The notes under the pieces were generated by a model. It searched no databases, had not been told where the DNA came from, and saw only the letters and a list, made by a program, of their open reading frames with translations. From Chryseobacterium sp. (GTDB lineage: Bacteria > Bacteroidota > Bacteroidia > Flavobacteriales > Weeksellaceae): a stretch of DNA of 64,000 bases. The DNA lies in the NCBI RefSeq assembly GCF_008831505.1, contig NZ_CP044507.1:2046001-2110000 (forward strand), read 5' to 3'. Shown in pieces: positions 49,784-58,431 of this stretch (position 1 is its first letter; every line of letters begins with the position of its first letter). Both the position numbers and the translations under genes were made by a program.

Positions 49784-50434
49784 ATGGAATACAACACCGA
49801 CCGAACACAACTTCATATGCCGGAATACGGCCGTATTATACAGCAGCTGGTGGAGCGCTGCAAGGAACTTGAGAATAAAGAAGAGCGGGACGAAATGGCG
49901 GTGGCCATCGTAGATTTTATGGGTCAGAGAAACCCACAGCTTCGCGATGAGGAGAATTATAAGCACAAACTTTGGGATCACCTCTTCATACTTGCAGATT
50001 ATGACCTGGATGTTACCTCGCCCTACCCGATACCTACGCGTGAGCAGCTGGCAGAGAAACCCAAGAGAATGGAATATCCAAAACTTCAGGGCGATTTCAA
50101 ATTTTACGGCAAAAGCATTCTACAGCTTATCGACAAAGCCATTGAACTGGAAGAAGGTGAGGAAAAGGAAGCTTTGATTGAAGTGATTGCCAACAATATG
50201 AAAAAGTCCTACAACATCTACAATAAGGAACATGTTACGGACGATGTAATCTTCAGGCACCTAAAGGAACTTTCGGATGACCGTCTGGATCTTACAAATC
50301 TGGAATCGCTGGAAAAAAGCAAGATTTACCACAATACCAGCCGCAATAAAAACCAAAAAGGCCAGGGGCAAACTCAAAACTCTAAAAATCCAAACCGTCA
50401 CCGAAACCAACAAAACCAAAACAGAAGGAAATAA
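49784..50434 (+). CDS. DUF4290 domain-containing protein
   Basis: 216 aa. The DUF4290 domain covers about residues 1-175 ('MEYNTDRTQLHMPEYGRIIQQLVERC', 'RNPQLRDEENYKHKLWDHLFILADYDLDVTSPYP' blocks). The last 30 residues are a Gln/Asn/Lys/Arg-rich tail ('NRHRNQQNQNRRK'), probably disordered and possibly RNA-binding. Function unknown. The stop overlaps the murA start by one base (TAATG), so expression of the two is coupled. Confidence 0.9.
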   Translation: MEYNTDRTQLHMPEYGRIIQQLVERCKELENKEERDEMAVAIVDFMGQRNPQLRDEENYKHKLWDHLFILADYDLDVTSPYPIPTREQLAEKPKRMEYPKLQGDFKFYGKSILQLIDKAIELEEGEEKEALIEVIANNMKKSYNIYNKEHVTDDVIFRHLKELSDDRLDLTNLESLEKSKIYHNTSRNKNQKGQGQTQNSKNPNRHRNQQNQNRRK

Positions 50435-51741
50435 TGAGCGGAACATTTCAGATTCGGGGAGGAAAACAGTTGCAGGGCGAAATCACTCCGCAGGGCGCAA
50501 AAAATGAGGCACTACAGATTCTGTGTGCCGTTTTGCTTACAGAGGACGAAGTCAGAATTAAAAATATTCCGGACATTCACGATGTAAACAGGCTGATTGA
50601 AATCCTTGCCGACTTCGGTGTAAAGATTACCAAGCACGCGCACGGCGATTACTCATTTAAGGCCGACAGCGTCAATTTTGACTATATAAAATCTGCTGAA
50701 TTTAAGAAAGACGGTGCCAAACTGCGCGGTTCCATTATGCTTTTGGGGCCCATGCTGGCCAGGTTTGGCGAAGGTTATATGCCTACCCCCGGAGGCGATA
50801 AGATCGGACGCCGCCGTCTGGACACCCATTTCCAGGGATTTGTGGAACTGGGAGCTGAATTCCGTTATGATGAGGCCGAAGCCTGGTATTGCCTGAAAGC
50901 AAAACAGCTTACCGGAAAATTCATCCTGCTTGAAGAAGCCTCCGTAACCGGTACTGCAAACATCATTATGGCCGCTGTGCTTGCTAAAGGGCTTACCAGA
51001 ATTTACAACGCTGCCTGCGAACCTTACCTTCAGCAGCTTTGCCATATGCTTAACAGAATGGGTGCCAAAATTTCCGGAATAGGCTCCAATTTGCTCACCA
51101 TTGAAGGGGTTTCTCATCTGAACGGTACCGAACATACCATGCTTCCGGATATGGTGGAAATAGGTTCATGGATCGGACTGGCCGCCATGACCAAGTCTGA
51201 AATCACCATTAAGAATGTGGAATGGGATCACCTGGGCGTCATCCCGAACACCTTCAGAAAACTGGGAATCCAGCTGGAAAGGTCAGGTGAAGATATTTAC
51301 ATACCCGCTCAGGAGCAGTATAAAATCCAGAAATTTATAGACGGTTCCATACTCACAGTTTCAGACGCACCCTGGCCCGGCTTTACACCTGACTTATTAT
51401 CGATTGTTCTGGTAGTTGCCACCCAGGCGCACGGCACGGTGCTGGTACACCAGAAAATGTTTGAATCCCGCCTGTTCTTTGTTGATAAGCTGATTGATAT
51501 GGGTGCGCAGATTATCCTTTGCGATCCACACCGTGCTACCGTGGTAGGTCTGAACCATGAATCACCACTACGCGGTACTACCATGATTTCCCCGGATATC
51601 AGGGCTGGTAATGCACTTTTGATCGCAGCCCTGTCTGCAACCGGGCAGTCCATCATTCAGAATATTGAGCAGATAGACCGCGGATACGAAAATATAGACG
51701 GCCGCCTCAGGGCAATCGGTGCCGATATTATCAGAATATAA
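50434..51741 (+). CDS. murA: UDP-N-acetylglucosamine 1-carboxyvinyltransferase with Asp at the active-site Cys position
   Basis: First committed step of peptidoglycan synthesis. 435 aa with EPSP-synthase-like fold: 'GAKNEALQILCAVLLT' (about 21-36, the K-N pair) and 'DIRAGNALLIAALSATG' near 388. The loop that usually reads P-G-G-C-x-I-G-x-R-P reads 'PGGDKIGRRRLDTH': Asp122 stands where Cys115 lies in E. coli. Cys-to-Asp MurA enzymes are active but insensitive to fosfomycin in other bacteria. A terminator hairpin follows 8 nt after the stop. Confidence 0.95.
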   Translation: MSGTFQIRGGKQLQGEITPQGAKNEALQILCAVLLTEDEVRIKNIPDIHDVNRLIEILADFGVKITKHAHGDYSFKADSVNFDYIKSAEFKKDGAKLRGSIMLLGPMLARFGEGYMPTPGGDKIGRRRLDTHFQGFVELGAEFRYDEAEAWYCLKAKQLTGKFILLEEASVTGTANIIMAAVLAKGLTRIYNAACEPYLQQLCHMLNRMGAKISGIGSNLLTIEGVSHLNGTEHTMLPDMVEIGSWIGLAAMTKSEITIKNVEWDHLGVIPNTFRKLGIQLERSGEDIYIPAQEQYKIQKFIDGSILTVSDAPWPGFTPDLLSIVLVVATQAHGTVLVHQKMFESRLFFVDKLIDMGAQIILCDPHRATVVGLNHESPLRGTTMISPDIRAGNALLIAALSATGQSIIQNIEQIDRGYENIDGRLRAIGADIIRI

Positions 51742-51749
51742 TTCATCAG

Positions 51750-51772
51750 TGCAGCATCAGGCTGCATTTTTT
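51750..51772 (+). terminator. murA terminator
   Basis: A 6-bp stem (TGCAGC / GCTGCA, 51750-51755 and 51761-51766), 5-nt loop, then six Ts. It ends 4 nt before the ATG of the next gene, so it separates or attenuates expression of the molybdenum-cofactor cluster. Confidence 0.65.
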
Positions 51773-51776
51773 GTAC

Positions 51777-52778
51777 ATGGCAATAACAGCGAAACATCAA
51801 GCTTCAAACCTTATTACGCGACTTACGGCACTATGGGCGGTAAGCGAAAGCGGTTTGGGCGGCCTGTTTCATGCGATGAAACTTCCCTTCAGCGGATTGA
51901 TTCTGGGCAGTTTTGCCGTGATGATTGTCACTTTTTTGGCTTCGCATTCCGACCGGAAGTTCCGGACCATTGTGCAGGCTACGCTTACCGTTGTACTTAT
52001 AAAAGCCATTGCCAGTCCGCATTCACCTCTTACAGCCTATGTAGCAGTGCTCTTTCAGGGTTTGGCAGGCGCCCTGATCTATTCGCTTTTCCGGGTGAAT
52101 TGTCTGTCATCTGTTTTCTACGGTATTATTGCGTTAATGGAAAGCGCCCTGCAGAAACTTCTGATGCTGATTTTAATTTTCGGTAAAAATCTTTGGGAGG
52201 CCTTTCAGGAATTTTTGACTTCACTGGCAAAGCAGTTTGGGCTTCAGGGCCTGGAACATCTACCGCTATTTATTGTGGGCGGATATTGTCTGATCTATTT
52301 TTGTGGCGGAATCTTAGCAGGCGTCTATTCAATAGCATTACCGGTAGCCATCAGGAAAAGAGCGGAAGAATTAAGATACCAAACAGTGAAGGTAACAGCG
52401 CCGGAAATTCCAAAAAGGAAGAAAAAAAATAAGATGAAACTTTTGGGGATCATGTCCATACTTTTATTTATTGTTACGGTATTTGCATTTTCAGGCTCGG
52501 TGAATAAGGCAGTCTATTCTCTGCTGCGCACATTTGCCGCGCTGGCACTTATCTACCTGATTATAAATCCACTTTTCACTTATTTTCTCACCCGGTGGAA
52601 GGACCGCACAAGAAACAGTAATCCCGGAAATCTTCAGGCTGTACTTGCTTTTGTGCCCGCATTCAGGAACCACGCCAGGACCGCATATCTTTACGCAGAA
52701 GGTGAAAATTCTTACCTTAAAAAGGTGAAAATTTTCCTGCTTACATGGATGGCACTCGCACTGTTCTGTGAGGAGTGA
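51777..52778 (+). CDS. polytopic membrane protein of the molybdenum-cofactor accessory cluster
   Basis: 333 aa from ATG 51777. About six to seven hydrophobic segments: roughly 18-60 (two), 68-105 (two), 110-135, 165-190, then a basic loop 'KRKKKNKMK' and two more at 222-265. I do not recognise a family. The Gly-rich N-terminal segments are reminiscent of small-molecule uptake components, but no motif proves it. Its place just before the THEP1-MobA fusion gene (20 bp) suggests a role linked to molybdenum or nucleotide handling. Confidence 0.6.
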   Translation: MAITAKHQASNLITRLTALWAVSESGLGGLFHAMKLPFSGLILGSFAVMIVTFLASHSDRKFRTIVQATLTVVLIKAIASPHSPLTAYVAVLFQGLAGALIYSLFRVNCLSSVFYGIIALMESALQKLLMLILIFGKNLWEAFQEFLTSLAKQFGLQGLEHLPLFIVGGYCLIYFCGGILAGVYSIALPVAIRKRAEELRYQTVKVTAPEIPKRKKKNKMKLLGIMSILLFIVTVFAFSGSVNKAVYSLLRTFAALALIYLIINPLFTYFLTRWKDRTRNSNPGNLQAVLAFVPAFRNHARTAYLYAEGENSYLKKVKIFLLTWMALALFCEE

Positions 52779-52798
52779 AAATTCACTACATTTAGCTG

Positions 52799-53872
52799 AT
52801 GGCTTTCTGTAAGAATATTTATATACTTTCCGGCCATACAGGCTCAGGAAAAACTACAATGCTGACCGAATGGGCGGCAGACCACCCTAATGCCGGTGGA
52901 ATTTTATCACCCGTGATTAACGGCAGACGCCATTTCCTGGATATTTCTACAGGTGAAAAGCAACTACAGGAAACGCCGCAGGGTTCACTTAGAGTAGGCC
53001 GCTTCAGGTTTTCGCAAACGGCATTCAACTGGGCCTATGAAGTTTTACAAAAGCAGCTTCAAAAGGGTTATGAATGGCTTATCGTTGATGAAGTTGGTCC
53101 TTTGGAACTGTCGCAGGGAAAAGGTTTTCATAGATTTGTCACGGAAATTATAAATTCTGAACCTCATCCCGCCAAACTGCTTTTTGTAGTACGACCCACT
53201 CTCGTTAACGAATTCATCCGAACGTACAGTCTAGAAAAAGTAAAAATTTTTCCCAAGAACTGTTTAAAAGGACAGCTCCTGCCTGAACTTAAAGGAATTG
53301 TCCTTTGCGGCGGTAGGAGTACAAGGATGGGAATGGATAAAGCTTTGCTGCAGTATGCAGACCTGCCTCAGTGGAAAATGGTGCACCGGATGCTGGGGAG
53401 TTTTTGTGAGAAAGTAATGATTTCCGTAAATCAGCACCAGGGTGACAAGTGGTGTTGCAAAGACACTTTTCTCTGGTGTGCAGACCATCCGCAATACAAT
53501 GACAAAGGACCCCTCACCGGCATTCTTAGCTGTCTGGAAGGTTCTGATCAGGGCTGCTTTATTGTAGCTGTTGATTATCCACTGCTTAAAACGGAGCATC
53601 TGATAGAACTTTGGAATGCCCGTAACGGTCACTCGGAAGCGGTCTGTTTCAGCGTGAAGGGTCAAAAGGAGCCGCTGGTTTCCATTCTGGAGCCCGCAGC
53701 CGTGGCAAAACTTAAAAAGTTCGCCGCAGCCGGCGGAAACTCATTAAATAAATTTCTCGGGGAGATTAAAACAGTAAAAGTGGAACTTGCGGATATGGGA
53801 TTTATGCTGAACATCAACACGGAGCAGGAATACCTGCAACTAAAATCGGATCCTGATTTCAGAAATGCGTAA
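52799..53872 (+). CDS. fusion of a THEP1-type NTPase and MobA molybdenum cofactor guanylyltransferase
   Basis: 357 aa. The first 165 residues form a P-loop NTPase ('LSGHTGSGKTTMLTEW', Walker A; 'WLIVDEVGPLELS', Walker B of the THEP1/NTPase_1 group). From about residue 165 a MobA domain starts: 'GIVLCGGRSTRMGMDKALLQY' (GTP loop, quoted as motif) and 'FIVAVDYPLLKTEHL' (metal Asp). MobA adds GMP to molybdopterin. The link suggests NTP hydrolysis or cofactor trafficking joined to maturation. The gene lies 15 bp before fdhD. Confidence 0.85.
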   Translation: MAFCKNIYILSGHTGSGKTTMLTEWAADHPNAGGILSPVINGRRHFLDISTGEKQLQETPQGSLRVGRFRFSQTAFNWAYEVLQKQLQKGYEWLIVDEVGPLELSQGKGFHRFVTEIINSEPHPAKLLFVVRPTLVNEFIRTYSLEKVKIFPKNCLKGQLLPELKGIVLCGGRSTRMGMDKALLQYADLPQWKMVHRMLGSFCEKVMISVNQHQGDKWCCKDTFLWCADHPQYNDKGPLTGILSCLEGSDQGCFIVAVDYPLLKTEHLIELWNARNGHSEAVCFSVKGQKEPLVSILEPAAVAKLKKFAAAGGNSLNKFLGEIKTVKVELADMGFMLNINTEQEYLQLKSDPDFRNA

Positions 53873-53887
53873 CAAACAGAAAAAAAC

Positions 53888-54709
53888 ATGACAAAAGAAG
53901 TGACCATCTATAAAATCAGTGATTTTGGGACCTCGGTAGACGCAAAAAAAGATATTCTTGCAGTAGAGGAACCGCTTGAGATTTCGGTAACCGCCGGCGG
54001 GAAAACCACTCCCCTGTCGGTAACGATGAGAACCCCCGGCAATGACGGCGAACTGGCCATAGGCTTCCTGTTTACCGAGGGCATTATTTCTTCTGCCAAC
54101 GACCTGGCCGACCCACCTTATAAAAACACCGGTGACAATCAGACCACTGTTTACCTGAAGCCGGGCCTGGAACATAATCTTCAGAAGGTGAAAAGAAATT
54201 TTTATACGACCAGCAGCTGCGGTGTATGCGGTAAAGAAAGTATTGAGGCCATTATGCAGGTTTGCAGAACACCTGCGCAGATCGATGACAGAAAATTATA
54301 CATCCGGCATTTATTTGAACTAAACGGAAAACTGCGGACGGCTCAGGAAATGTTCAATTCAACAGGTGGCATCCATGCTTCCGCGCTTTTTGATTTTCAG
54401 GGAGAATTAATTACGCTTCGCGAAGATGTAGGCCGGCATAATGCTTTAGATAAACTTATAGGCGCAGAACTGCTGAAATGGAATGAGAAAGAGTTTTTTT
54501 TGCAGCAGCATATCCTGCTTCTGAGCGGACGGGCAAGTTTTGAACTCGTGCAAAAGGCTGCTATGGTCGGAATTCAGGTTATTTGCGCCATTGGCGCACC
54601 CAGTTCACTGGCGGTGGAAACTTCAGAAAAATTTGGCATTACCCTGATCGGATTCCTGAAAAACGGAAACGCAAATATCTACTGCGGTGCTGACCGCCTA
54701 AATTACTAA
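53888..54709 (+). CDS. fdhD: formate dehydrogenase accessory sulfurtransferase
   Basis: Transfers sulfur from the cysteine desulfurase to the molybdenum or tungsten cofactor of formate dehydrogenase. 273 aa with 'VTMRTPGNDGELAIGFLFTEGII' (about residues 48-70), the catalytic Cys pair 'TTSSCGVCGKESIEA' (C-x-x-C, about 113-127) and 'TGGIHASALFDFQGELITLREDVGRHNALDKLIG' blocks. No formate dehydrogenase structural gene is in the window, so the target enzyme is elsewhere. Confidence 0.94.
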   Translation: MTKEVTIYKISDFGTSVDAKKDILAVEEPLEISVTAGGKTTPLSVTMRTPGNDGELAIGFLFTEGIISSANDLADPPYKNTGDNQTTVYLKPGLEHNLQKVKRNFYTTSSCGVCGKESIEAIMQVCRTPAQIDDRKLYIRHLFELNGKLRTAQEMFNSTGGIHASALFDFQGELITLREDVGRHNALDKLIGAELLKWNEKEFFLQQHILLLSGRASFELVQKAAMVGIQVICAIGAPSSLAVETSEKFGITLIGFLKNGNANIYCGADRLNY

Positions 54710-54725
54710 TCGTTATATTTATCTC

Positions 54726-55097
54726 ATGAAAATTAGAATTAAAGGCAACAGCGTTCGTTTACGCCTCACAAAAAGCGACGTGCAGGCACTTAGAGAAACA
54801 GGTAACGTTTCAGAATCGACAGTAATTTCACCCGGGAATATCTTTACCTACATACTACAGAAGAATACCGAAGCACCCAGGATGTACTGCAGCTTTTCTG
54901 AGGGTAAAATGACTGTACATTTGCCGCACGACAAACTTTGTACCCTGATCTATACAGAGGAAATAGGGGTACAGGACTATGCCGAAAACGGACAGGAAGG
55001 CGGCCTGTTTCTTCTTGTTGAAAAAGACCTGAAATGTCTGGACACCACCTCTGAAGACCAGTCCGATATGTTTGATAATCCGAAAACTTCCTGCTAA
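54726..55097 (+). CDS. small conserved protein following fdhD (resembles DUF7009)
   Basis: 123 aa, 'MKIRIKGNSVRLRLTKSDVQALRETG' start, then a beta-rich middle with 'YCSFSEGKMTVHLPHDKL' and a C-terminus 'KDLKCLDTTSEDQSDMFDNPKTSC'. From memory this matches a Bacteroidetes family placed beside fdhD. It lies 16 bp after fdhD and is very likely part of the same operon, so a role in formate dehydrogenase maturation is plausible but unproven. Confidence 0.68.
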   Translation: MKIRIKGNSVRLRLTKSDVQALRETGNVSESTVISPGNIFTYILQKNTEAPRMYCSFSEGKMTVHLPHDKLCTLIYTEEIGVQDYAENGQEGGLFLLVEKDLKCLDTTSEDQSDMFDNPKTSC

Positions 55098-55101
55098 CCT
55101 G

Positions 55102-55557
55102 TTATTTCTTCAGATTACCTTCATATAAACTGATCCACTCCTGCGCAGTCATCTTCTGGACCAGCTGCCCCATAAGTTCAAAAGGAATTTCTTCCGGCTT
55201 CTTGAAGCGGATGCACGATTTCCCCATGTCCAACTTTCGTTTGCAGTGTTTTGGATACTCGGCAACAAACCAGTCGTGCAGTTCGGGACTGGCATAGATT
55301 CCCATATGATAAAATGCAATGAAATTTTTTTGCGAGGCCATACCCAGAAATGGAAGCGGCTCACCGGGTGTACAGTGATAACCGTTCGGATAAACCGACA
55401 GCGGGACATTCCAGCCCATCATACCATAACTTACAGCCTCCTCAAAATCCGGCGGAAGATTTTCTTTCACTGTTTCATAAAGTTTCTGCATTGCTGGCTT
55501 ACGCTCGTCCGGCACCTTGCTCAGGTAATCTTCTACACTCACAGACTCAATTCTCAT
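55102..55557 (-). CDS. DUF1801 domain-containing protein
   Basis: 151 aa. The DUF1801/YdhG-like fold is indicated by 'PDFEEAVSYGMMGWNVP' (about residues 36-52), 'GMASQKNFIAFYHMGIY' and 'CKRKLDMGKSCIRFKKPEEIP'. Function unknown; some members bind iron chaperone-like partners. It is convergent with the fdhD-linked gene with only 4 bp between the stops, so transcripts overlap. Confidence 0.88.
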   Translation of the reverse strand: MRIESVSVEDYLSKVPDERKPAMQKLYETVKENLPPDFEEAVSYGMMGWNVPLSVYPNGYHCTPGEPLPFLGMASQKNFIAFYHMGIYASPELHDWFVAEYPKHCKRKLDMGKSCIRFKKPEEIPFELMGQLVQKMTAQEWISLYEGNLKK

Positions 55558-55651
55558 GGTAATTTTTTATAAAAATAAATAATTTATCGGACTATCCATT
55601 AATATATAATCCTACCGAAGAACTTAACAGGTCGGAAAATCTTTAAATGCA

Positions 55652-55673
55652 ACAGCCCGCTGTGGCGGGCTGT
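55652..55673 (-). terminator. terminator after the YkvA-family gene
   Basis: A 9-bp GC-rich stem (ACAGCCCGC / GCGGGCTGT, 55652-55660 and 55665-55673), loop of 4 nt, with ATTTAAAG following on the minus strand; the stop codon lies 5 nt upstream. Confidence 0.65.
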
Positions 55674-55677
55674 GATA

Positions 55678-56019
55678 TTAGTCTATTATTTCAGCATCAG
55701 AAATGTTCCTGGTATTTCCAATCTTCTCAGCTTCCCAAAGGAGGAATTTATCTACTTCCTTCAGTAATTTGGGTAAGGCCAGCGACAAAACCGCCAGGTC
55801 GTCAGCCACACCCAAAACAGGAATGGCGATTTCCGGCAGCAGATCAATTGGCGAAATAACATACAGTAGGCCCAATAGCGGCAGAATGATATCTACTGCA
55901 TTTACGGGATACATACCTTTTCTCCAGTAATTGACCATCCGGATAATGTCCGGAATCTTTTTTATGAAACCTTTGTGCTTAATGGCCTGTTTAGCCAGTT
56001 CAATTTTAGAATATTTCAT
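55678..56019 (-). CDS. YkvA family (DUF1232) membrane protein
   Basis: 113 aa. The DUF1232 core is 'VNAVDIILPLLGLLYVISPIDLLPEIAIPVLGVADDLAVL' (family block at about residues 39-78), with one to two hydrophobic segments, so probably in the inner membrane. Function unknown. Monocistronic, followed by a hairpin terminator. Confidence 0.9.
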   Translation of the reverse strand: MKYSKIELAKQAIKHKGFIKKIPDIIRMVNYWRKGMYPVNAVDIILPLLGLLYVISPIDLLPEIAIPVLGVADDLAVLSLALPKLLKEVDKFLLWEAEKIGNTRNISDAEIID

Positions 56020-56102
56020 TATTGGTGTTATATTTTTCTAAGAAAAGAAATAAACAATTAGCCTGCCAACGCTGATCGCATACCTGTTAACAAAGTATAA
56101 AA

Positions 56103-56669
56103 TTACTTCTCTGCCTTTGTAAACTTATCAAGAAATGAATGTACTTCCGCGGCGTTCCAATCCTTAGTGGCGGTTTCCTTCTGAAGAATTCGCCCGTTTG
56201 CGTCCAGAACAAAAGTGGTAGGAAAAACTTTAGGCAGGATCTTGCCGTCAATGGGACTTTCGGCAATGTAAACAGGAACCGTATAATTATTGTCCTTCAT
56301 AAATTTTCTCACATCCTCTTCCTTATCCATCATTGCGATAAGCACAAAATCCATGTTGTGCTTGCGGCTGTCATACAGTTTCTGAATAGAAGGCCACTCC
56401 TCGCGGCATGGCTTACACCAGGTACCCCAAAAATTGAGGAAGAGCAATCTTTTTCCTTTAAAATTCTTAAGATTTGTGCTTGTTGTATTAATACCTTTCA
56501 GGACCACATCATAATCCGCGTCATCTACCGTTACAGCCTCCTGCACCGTAGCCACCGGAACAAACTGTTCCTGCAGGTACTGTCGTACTCCGGGAACGGC
56601 TACTGCGATTCCCGCGGCTAAAAGGAGGACTATAAAAATTAAATTCTTACGTAAAAACCTCATTTTCAA
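56103..56669 (-). CDS. TlpA-like thioredoxin-fold protein
   Basis: 188 aa. An N-terminal hydrophobic segment (residues 8-26) anchors it in the inner membrane, facing the periplasm. The thioredoxin active site is 'FWGTWCKPCREEWPSIQ' (C-x-x-C, about residues 85-89), with the cis-proline region 'KVFPTTFVLDANGRIL'. Probably reduces periplasmic disulfides or helps cytochrome assembly. It overlaps the upstream thioredoxin-like gene by 4 bp (ATGA). Confidence 0.9.
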   Translation of the reverse strand: MKMRFLRKNLIFIVLLLAAGIAVAVPGVRQYLQEQFVPVATVQEAVTVDDADYDVVLKGINTTSTNLKNFKGKRLLFLNFWGTWCKPCREEWPSIQKLYDSRKHNMDFVLIAMMDKEEDVRKFMKDNNYTVPVYIAESPIDGKILPKVFPTTFVLDANGRILQKETATKDWNAAEVHSFLDKFTKAEK

Positions 56670-57226
56670 ATTAGTTTAAGTATTTCCTCAATAGCGTCTT
56701 TACCCCTGTTTTTGGCATAATATACCTGCAGGTCATTATAAAACTGCTCACGCGGATAAGCTGCTTCGTCCGCCTTGAATTTAGCCAGCAACTGGTTGCC
56801 GTATTGTGGCCGTGGGCCCCAGACTGCAGTTACATTGAACTCTTCATCCAGGACGAGAACCTTAGGAATGGACTGTGTTCCATTTGTTAAATACTGATTG
56901 ATCAGTGTAGTGTCGGAATCCCTCAGAAAAATCCTGACCTGCACGCCGGCTGCATCAAAAAATTCAGCAACTGCCGGAACCGTAGCACTTGCGTCACCAC
57001 ACCAGGGTTCAGAAATAATTAAAATCCGGCCTTTGAACTGCTTAGCCTTAAAGTTCTCAAGCAATTCCGCATCAGGCTTAAAGGTCTTGAGTGTGCGCTC
57101 CATGCGGTGCAGCCCCAGTTCATAATATTCAAAATAATCATCTTTTTCTGATGTCTCGGTAGCACGGCGCTGGGCCTCGTCCATATATTCTTCAAAAGAC
57201 AGTGCGGTTTGCCAGTATTTTTCCAT
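56666..57226 (-). CDS. thioredoxin family protein (Thioredoxin_9-like)
   Basis: 186 aa, no signal peptide. The thioredoxin fold is seen in 'GRILIISEPWCGDASATVPAVAEFF' (about residues 66-90). The usual C-x-x-C is 'CGDA', so only the first cysteine is kept; this is normal for the subgroup. 'SIPKVLVLDEEFNV' contains the cis-Pro. Likely a cytoplasmic protein of unknown redox role. It is translationally coupled to the TlpA-like gene. Confidence 0.87.
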   Translation of the reverse strand: MEKYWQTALSFEEYMDEAQRRATETSEKDDYFEYYELGLHRMERTLKTFKPDAELLENFKAKQFKGRILIISEPWCGDASATVPAVAEFFDAAGVQVRIFLRDSDTTLINQYLTNGTQSIPKVLVLDEEFNVTAVWGPRPQYGNQLLAKFKADEAAYPREQFYNDLQVYYAKNRGKDAIEEILKLI

Positions 57227-57258
57227 TTTAATTCCTGTTTATCAATTAATTGCTAAAA

Positions 57259-58320
57259 TTAAATCTTCCTGAGTTTATTGATGAGATAAAGGTCTGCCAG
57301 CACAAAGGCGGCAAGGTTTTCCACGATAGGCACGGCGCGCGGTAAGATACAGGCATCATGACGTCCCCTTCCCTCTACGGTTACAGTATTCCCGTGTCGG
57401 TCTACACTTTGCTGGTTCCGCAACAGGGTAGCCACTGGCTTGAAAGCCACACGGAAATAGATGTCCATCCCATTTGAGATACCACCCTGTATTCCACCGG
57501 AAAGATTGGTCTTAGTACTGAAATCTTCATTAAAAAGATCATTATGCTCTTTACCTGTCATTCGGGCGCCGCAAAATCCGCTTCCATATTCAAAACCTTT
57601 TGCGGCATTGATGTTCAGCATGGCCTTAGCAAGTTCAGCCTGTAGTTTCCCAAACACAGGTTCGCCTATGCCGGCAGGCATATTACGGATAACACAGGTA
57701 ATGGTTCCGCCAATCGTATTGCCTTCTTTTTTTATTTCCTTTATCCGGCTGATCATTTTTTCAGCTGTAACGGGATCAGGACAGCGTACATCACTTTCAT
57801 CTGTTTTTGACAGGTCCAGGTCCTGATAGGGTTTTTCGCAAAAAATGTCACCAACTGAAGAAACATAAGCCTCAATTGTAACTTCAGCAGGCAGAATTTG
57901 GCGTGCTAAACTTCCAGCCACGACCCAGTTTACTGTTTCACGTGCTGAGGATTTGCCGCCACCGCGGTGATCCCGGATCCCGAACTTGCGGTCATAAGTG
58001 AAATCGGCATGGCTGGGCCTGTAAGAATGTGCCAGATGCTCGTAATCCCCGCTTTTCTGATTTTCGTTTTGAATGATAAATCCAATGGGTGTGCCAGTAG
58101 TTTGGCCATCAAAAATCCCGGAAAGAAACTGTACCCTATCACTTTCCTTTCTTTGGGTGACAATATTAGACTGCCCGGGTTTCCGTCGGTCCAACTGATG
58201 CTGCACCATTTCAAGATTAGCGGACACACCCGCCGGAAAGTTGGTGATGATGCCGCCATATGCCGGTCCGTGACTTTCACCGAAGGTGCAAAGCGTTAAA
58301 AAATTCCCCAGATTGAACAT
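57259..58320 (-). CDS. aroC: chorismate synthase
   Basis: Last shikimate-pathway step, forming chorismate with reduced FMN. 353 aa. Signature 1 '[19 protein letters not shown]' (about residues 13-31), '[29 protein letters not shown]' (signature 2 region, 103-131) and the late '[20 protein letters not shown]' are all intact. A TAACTTTG box (58325-58332) lies 4 nt upstream. Confidence 0.97.
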   Translation of the reverse strand: MFNLGNFLTLCTFGESHGPAYGGIITNFPAGVSANLEMVQHQLDRRKPGQSNIVTQRKESDRVQFLSGIFDGQTTGTPIGFIIQNENQKSGDYEHLAHSYRPSHADFTYDRKFGIRDHRGGGKSSARETVNWVVAGSLARQILPAEVTIEAYVSSVGDIFCEKPYQDLDLSKTDESDVRCPDPVTAEKMISRIKEIKKEGNTIGGTITCVIRNMPAGIGEPVFGKLQAELAKAMLNINAAKGFEYGSGFCGARMTGKEHNDLFNEDFSTKTNLSGGIQGGISNGMDIYFRVAFKPVATLLRNQQSVDRHGNTVTVEGRGRHDACILPRAVPIVENLAAFVLADLYLINKLRKI

Positions 58321-58324
58321 AGTA

Positions 58325-58332
58325 CAAAGTTA
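58325..58332 (-). promoter_or_regulatory. -7 promoter box of aroC
   Basis: TAACTTTG on the minus strand, exact TAnnTTTG, 4 nt before the aroC ATG. Confidence 0.4.
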
Positions 58333-58385
58333 AGGAAAAGTTGGATGCGGACTGCATGAGTACAGGGCAGTCCGGAGGAAGGGAT

Positions 58386-58413
58386 AAAAAAAGGACCGCT
58401 GCATGCGGCCCCT
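58386..58413 (-). terminator. terminator after the glycine-zipper lipoprotein gene
   Basis: A GC-rich stem AGGACCGC / GCGGCCCCT (one mismatch) with loop TGCAT, followed on the minus strand by seven Ts, 18 nt after the stop. Confidence 0.6.
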
Positions 58414-58431
58414 GTATTTAAAATGTTCTTA

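Noticed and set aside
51719-52186. 155-codon plus-strand frame overlapping the murA end and the membrane protein gene
   Set aside because: Out of frame with a better-supported membrane protein and begins inside murA.
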